A stretch of 9,078 nt of DNA, from the NCBI GenBank assembly GCA_946644025.1, contig CAMPCG010000099.1, positions 1-9,078 on the forward strand, in the 5' to 3' direction. Source of the stretch: an uncultured Prevotellaceae bacterium. GTDB lineage: Bacteria > Bacteroidota > Bacteroidia > Bacteroidales > Bacteroidaceae. Position numbers and translations under genes: made by a program. The notes beneath the pieces are model-generated. The model was given only the letters and a program-made list of their open reading frames with translations, searched no databases and was not told where the DNA came from. Shown in pieces: positions 7,335-9,078 of this stretch (its first letter is position 1; each line of letters starts with the position of its first letter).

Positions 7335-7494
7335 CGTTATCTCGTTATATCGAAATATCGTTAACTCGTTATGTCGTTATATCGATATGTCGTTATATCG
7401 TTATATCGATATTTCGTTATATCGATATTTCGATATTTCGATATTTCGATATCTCGATATCTCGATATAACGACATAACGACATAACGACATCG
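7335..7494. repeat. Array of about 20 in-phase 8-bp units with inverted ends, between convergent genes
   Basis: From 7335 the sequence divides into 20 consecutive octamers with no insertion or deletion, every one starting CG. The main forms are CGTTATAT, CGATATTT, CGATATCT, CGTTATGT and, at the right end, CGACATAA. The left part is rich in CGTTATNT and the middle in the near-palindromic CGATATNT. The right end is the reverse complement of the left type, so 7367-7384 and 7463-7480 are a perfect 18-bp inverted repeat. The array is AT-rich in a GC-rich neighbourhood. It fills nearly all of the gap between the hisB stop (7315) and the queC stop (7509). Transcribed from either side it could fold into a long stem, so it may act as a two-way terminator, but no U-tract is obvious. 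Confidence 0.9.
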
Positions 7495-7508
7495 CGTCGA
7501 TTCGTAAT

Positions 7509-8159
7509 TTACTCATACTCCGTTTTGTCGTCTATTCCTGCTTCGGCCAGGGCTTCGCGCCGCTCCACGCATGTGCCGCAGCGCCCGCAGTGACGGTCGC
7601 CGCCCTTGTAGCACGACCACGTGCGGCTGTAGTCTATTCCCAGTTCTTTTCCTCGACGCGCAATGTCGGCCTTCGTCCAGTTGGTATAGGGCGAGACGAG
7701 GCGCACACCGGCGTAGGTGCCGGCCTGTGCGGCGCGGTCGAAAGCCTCGACAAACTCCGGCCGGCAGTCGGGGTAGATGTCATGGTCGCCGCCGTGGTTG
7801 GCCATCATCACTGCCTTCAGTCCCCGGCTCTCGGCCATGCCCACAGCCACACTGAGCATGATGCCGTTGCGGAAGGGCACGACCGTGCTCTTCATATTGT
7901 CGTCGGCATAACTGCCCTCGGGAATGTCGTCGCCGCCCTGCAGCAGCGAGCTCTCAAAATACTCGGCCATGAAATGCAGGGGAATAACCAGGTGCTCTAT
8001 GCCGAGCTTCTGGCAGTGCTCGCGGGCAAAGGCTATCTCGCGGGCGTTGTGCTTCGAACCGTAGTCGAACGAAATGGCCAGGGCAATGCGCTCCTGGCAG
8101 TCGTAGAGCAGCGTCGTGCTGTCCATGCCGCCGCTATATATCAGAATAGAATCTTTCAT
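7509..8159 (-). CDS. queC: 7-cyano-7-deazaguanine (preQ0) synthase
   Basis: This 216-residue protein is QueC, which uses ATP and ammonia to turn 7-carboxy-7-deazaguanine into preQ0 in the queuosine tRNA-modification pathway, in the cytosol. The ATP-binding PP-loop is SGGMDS at 9-14. Further family signatures are FDYGSKHN (31-38), VPFRNG (94-99) and ANHGGDHDIYPDCR (120-133). The four zinc cysteines are present as C183, C191, C194 and C197. Length is normal for the family. The start ATG (8157-8159) follows stop codons supplied by the repeat array upstream. It lies downstream of rsgA on the same strand and converges with hisB. The usual partner queF is not directly downstream, where only the 8-bp array and hisB are found. 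No preQ1-type riboswitch is visible in the leader, which is entirely heptamer repeats. Confidence 0.96.
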   Translation of the reverse strand: MKDSILIYSGGMDSTTLLYDCQERIALAISFDYGSKHNAREIAFAREHCQKLGIEHLVIPLHFMAEYFESSLLQGGDDIPEGSYADDNMKSTVVPFRNGIMLSVAVGMAESRGLKAVMMANHGGDHDIYPDCRPEFVEAFDRAAQAGTYAGVRLVSPYTNWTKADIARRGKELGIDYSRTWSCYKGGDRHCGRCGTCVERREALAEAGIDDKTEYE

Positions 8160-8163
8160 TGCT

Positions 8164-8268
8164 TTAACTTTTAACTCCTAACTCCTAACTCCTAACTCTT
8201 AACTCCTAACTCTTAACTCTTAACTCCTAACTCCTAACTCTTAACTCTTAACTCTTAACTCTTAACTC
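8164..8268. repeat. 15-copy 7-bp tandem array (YTAACTC) filling the rsgA-queC gap
   Basis: Fifteen consecutive heptamers run from 8164 to 8268 without a phase slip. Only the first base varies (T or C), apart from the first unit, TTAACTT. On the minus strand, the sense of rsgA and queC, the unit is GAGTTAA or GAGTTAG. The array begins one base after the rsgA stop and ends four bases before the queC ATG, so it is the whole intergenic region and would be the queC leader. TGATGA tandem stops end rsgA, the second formed partly from the first repeat unit. Because 7 is not a multiple of 3, the array puts stops in all three frames. Units with C give AGGAG on the sense strand. There is no unique spacer, so it is not CRISPR. 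Confidence 0.95.
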
Positions 8269-8269
8269 A

Positions 8270-9078
8270 TCACTTCCCCCTATATTTCCCCTCCTCTTTG
8301 TCGTCGAGCATGGAGAGGTAGCTCTGGTATCGGCTGGCAGCGATGAGGTGCTGCTCGAGGGCCTGGAGCACGGCGCATCCCGGCTCGTGGGTGTGGGTGC
8401 AGTTGCTGAAGTGGCAGCCCTGCGAGTAGTGATATATCTCGCGGAAGTAGCTGGTCAGCTCCTCGCGCTCCATGTCGAAGGAGCCGAAGCCCTTCACCCC
8501 CGGCGTGTCGATGAGGAAGGAGGGGTGAGGGTTGAGCGTCGAGGGTTGTGAGGGCAGCGGTATCATCTCCGAGAAGGTGGTGGTGTGCATCCCTTTCTCC
8601 CAGGTGTCGCTTATCTCTGCCGTCCGCAGGTTGACGCCGGGCACCAGTCGGTTGATGAGCGTCGACTTTCCCACGCCGCTGTTGCCGCTGAGCAGCGTGA
8701 TCTTGCCCTCCAGCAGTGGGCGCAGCTCCTCCACACCGCTGCCCGTCTGTGCCGACACCTGCCGGCACTCATAGCCCACGGTTTCGTAGAGCGTCACCAT
8801 CATCTGCTGAAAGCGCAACTCGTCGGGCGTGAGCAGGTCGGTCTTGTTGAACACCAGCACCACGGGCACGCGGTAGGCTTCTGCCGAGGCCAGGAAACGG
8901 TCGATGAACGTGGTGCTCGTCTCCGGACGGCTCACGGTGACGATGAGCAGCGCCAGGTCCACGTTGGCGGCCAGTATGTGGCTCTGCTTCGAGAGATTCT
9001 GCGACTTGCGGATGATGTAGTTGCGGCGGTCCTCGATGCCGGTTATCCAGCCGAACTGCTCCTCTCCCTTCCCTCCTC
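8270..9078 (-). CDS. rsgA: Ribosome small-subunit-dependent GTPase A (partial, N-terminus beyond the right edge)
   Basis: The frame stays open to the window edge, so 268 residues are visible and the first part of the OB-fold is missing. The visible start includes [22 protein letters not shown], typical of RsgA before the GTPase domain. The V at 8960-8962 is internal, not a start. The circularly permuted G-motif order of the family is present: NKTD (G4, about 8836-8847), GNSGVGKST (G1), then DTPG (G3, about 8498-8509). A zinc-binding domain follows with the [12 protein letters not shown] pattern, then a C-terminal helix. RsgA releases maturation factors from the 30S subunit late in ribosome assembly. 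Between switch I (HTTTF) and DTPG the protein carries an extra proline/serine-rich stretch ([11 protein letters not shown]) encoded by 7-bp repeats, about eight residues more than I expect for Bacteroidales RsgA. The gene is probably co-transcribed with queC. Confidence 0.95.
   Translation of the reverse strand, partial: GGKGEEQFGWITGIEDRRNYIIRKSQNLSKQSHILAANVDLALLIVTVSRPETSTTFIDRFLASAEAYRVPVVLVFNKTDLLTPDELRFQQMMVTLYETVGYECRQVSAQTGSGVEELRPLLEGKITLLSGNSGVGKSTLINRLVPGVNLRTAEISDTWEKGMHTTTFSEMIPLPSQPSTLNPHPSFLIDTPGVKGFGSFDMEREELTSYFREIYHYSQGCHFSNCTHTHEPGCAVLQALEQHLIAASRYQSYLSMLDDKEEGKYRGK
8520..8547. repeat. Short 7-bp array inside rsgA
   Basis: On the plus strand four adjoining heptamers read GAGGGGT, GAGGGTT, GAGCGTC and GAGGGTT. 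On the coding strand they read AACCCTC-like and supply most of the proline/serine-rich insertion before the G3 motif. The period equals that of the array in the rsgA-queC gap 250 bases away, though the base sequence differs. Confidence 0.7.

Noticed and set aside
7590..8174. 194-codon plus-strand frame over queC
   Set aside because: It is antisense to a complete queC with PP-loop and zinc cysteines and has no recognisable domain.
7335..8268. CRISPR array
   Set aside because: Units are 7 or 8 bp, directly abutting, with no unique spacers and no cas genes.
8160..8269. preQ1 riboswitch ahead of queC
   Set aside because: The whole leader is a 7-bp tandem array and has none of the C-rich/A-rich pseudoknot layout of a preQ1 aptamer.
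8270..8962. rsgA beginning at the codon 8960-8962
   Set aside because: That codon is GTG inside a continuing frame. The upstream residues to the window edge match the RsgA OB-fold ([13 protein letters not shown]), so the gene is partial.
1..9078. Defence, toxin-antitoxin or mobile-element system
   Set aside because: No transposase, integrase, toxin-antitoxin pair, terminal inverted repeats or target-site duplication could be supported. The only nuclease-like hint is the short C-terminal fragment at the left edge.

Overview
The window looks like a GC-rich member of the Bacteroidales, most likely Prevotellaceae. The evidence is a BatB/BatC pair, a two-domain HisB, a GH127-type arabinofuranosidase ending in a GRKV/NGKK tail of the kind seen on Prevotella secreted proteins, a TTTG-N20-TAnnTTTG promoter, and no clear use of Shine-Dalgarno sites. 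The assignment is by recognition of protein sequence, not by database search.

Layout. Bases 3-134 hold the end of a gene resembling the AAA-ATPase/PD-(D/E)XK nuclease proteins of Bacteroidales. A 151-base gap (135-285) carries a good Bacteroidetes promoter and a small hairpin. Five plus-strand genes then run almost without gaps: batB (286-1311), batC (1308-2009), a secreted GH127/GH146-like glycoside hydrolase (2031-5240), a multi-pass membrane protein (5253-6230) and hisB (6227-7315). Their spacings are -4, 21, 12 and -4 bases, so they look like one transcription unit even though the functions (aerotolerance-type VWA/TPR proteins, arabinan breakdown, unknown membrane role, histidine synthesis) do not obviously belong together. 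On the minus strand, entering from the right edge, are rsgA (partial, 8270-9078) and queC (7509-8159), converging on hisB.

The intergenic DNA is the most unusual part. The convergent hisB/queC gap is filled by about 20 in-phase 8-bp units (7335-7494), AT-rich, starting CG every time, whose two ends are inverted copies of each other. The rsgA/queC gap is filled from end to end by 15 copies of a 7-bp unit YTAACTC (8164-8268). Similar 7-bp-like pyrimidine tracts also occur inside genes: a short in-frame array in rsgA (8520-8547), apparently adding about eight residues between switch I and the G3 motif, and a 15-bp duplication forming the last residues of the membrane protein (6194-6223).

I see no CRISPR array, transposase, tRNA, rRNA, riboswitch or defence system. 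The best candidates for something undescribed are the repeat families and their spread into coding sequence.
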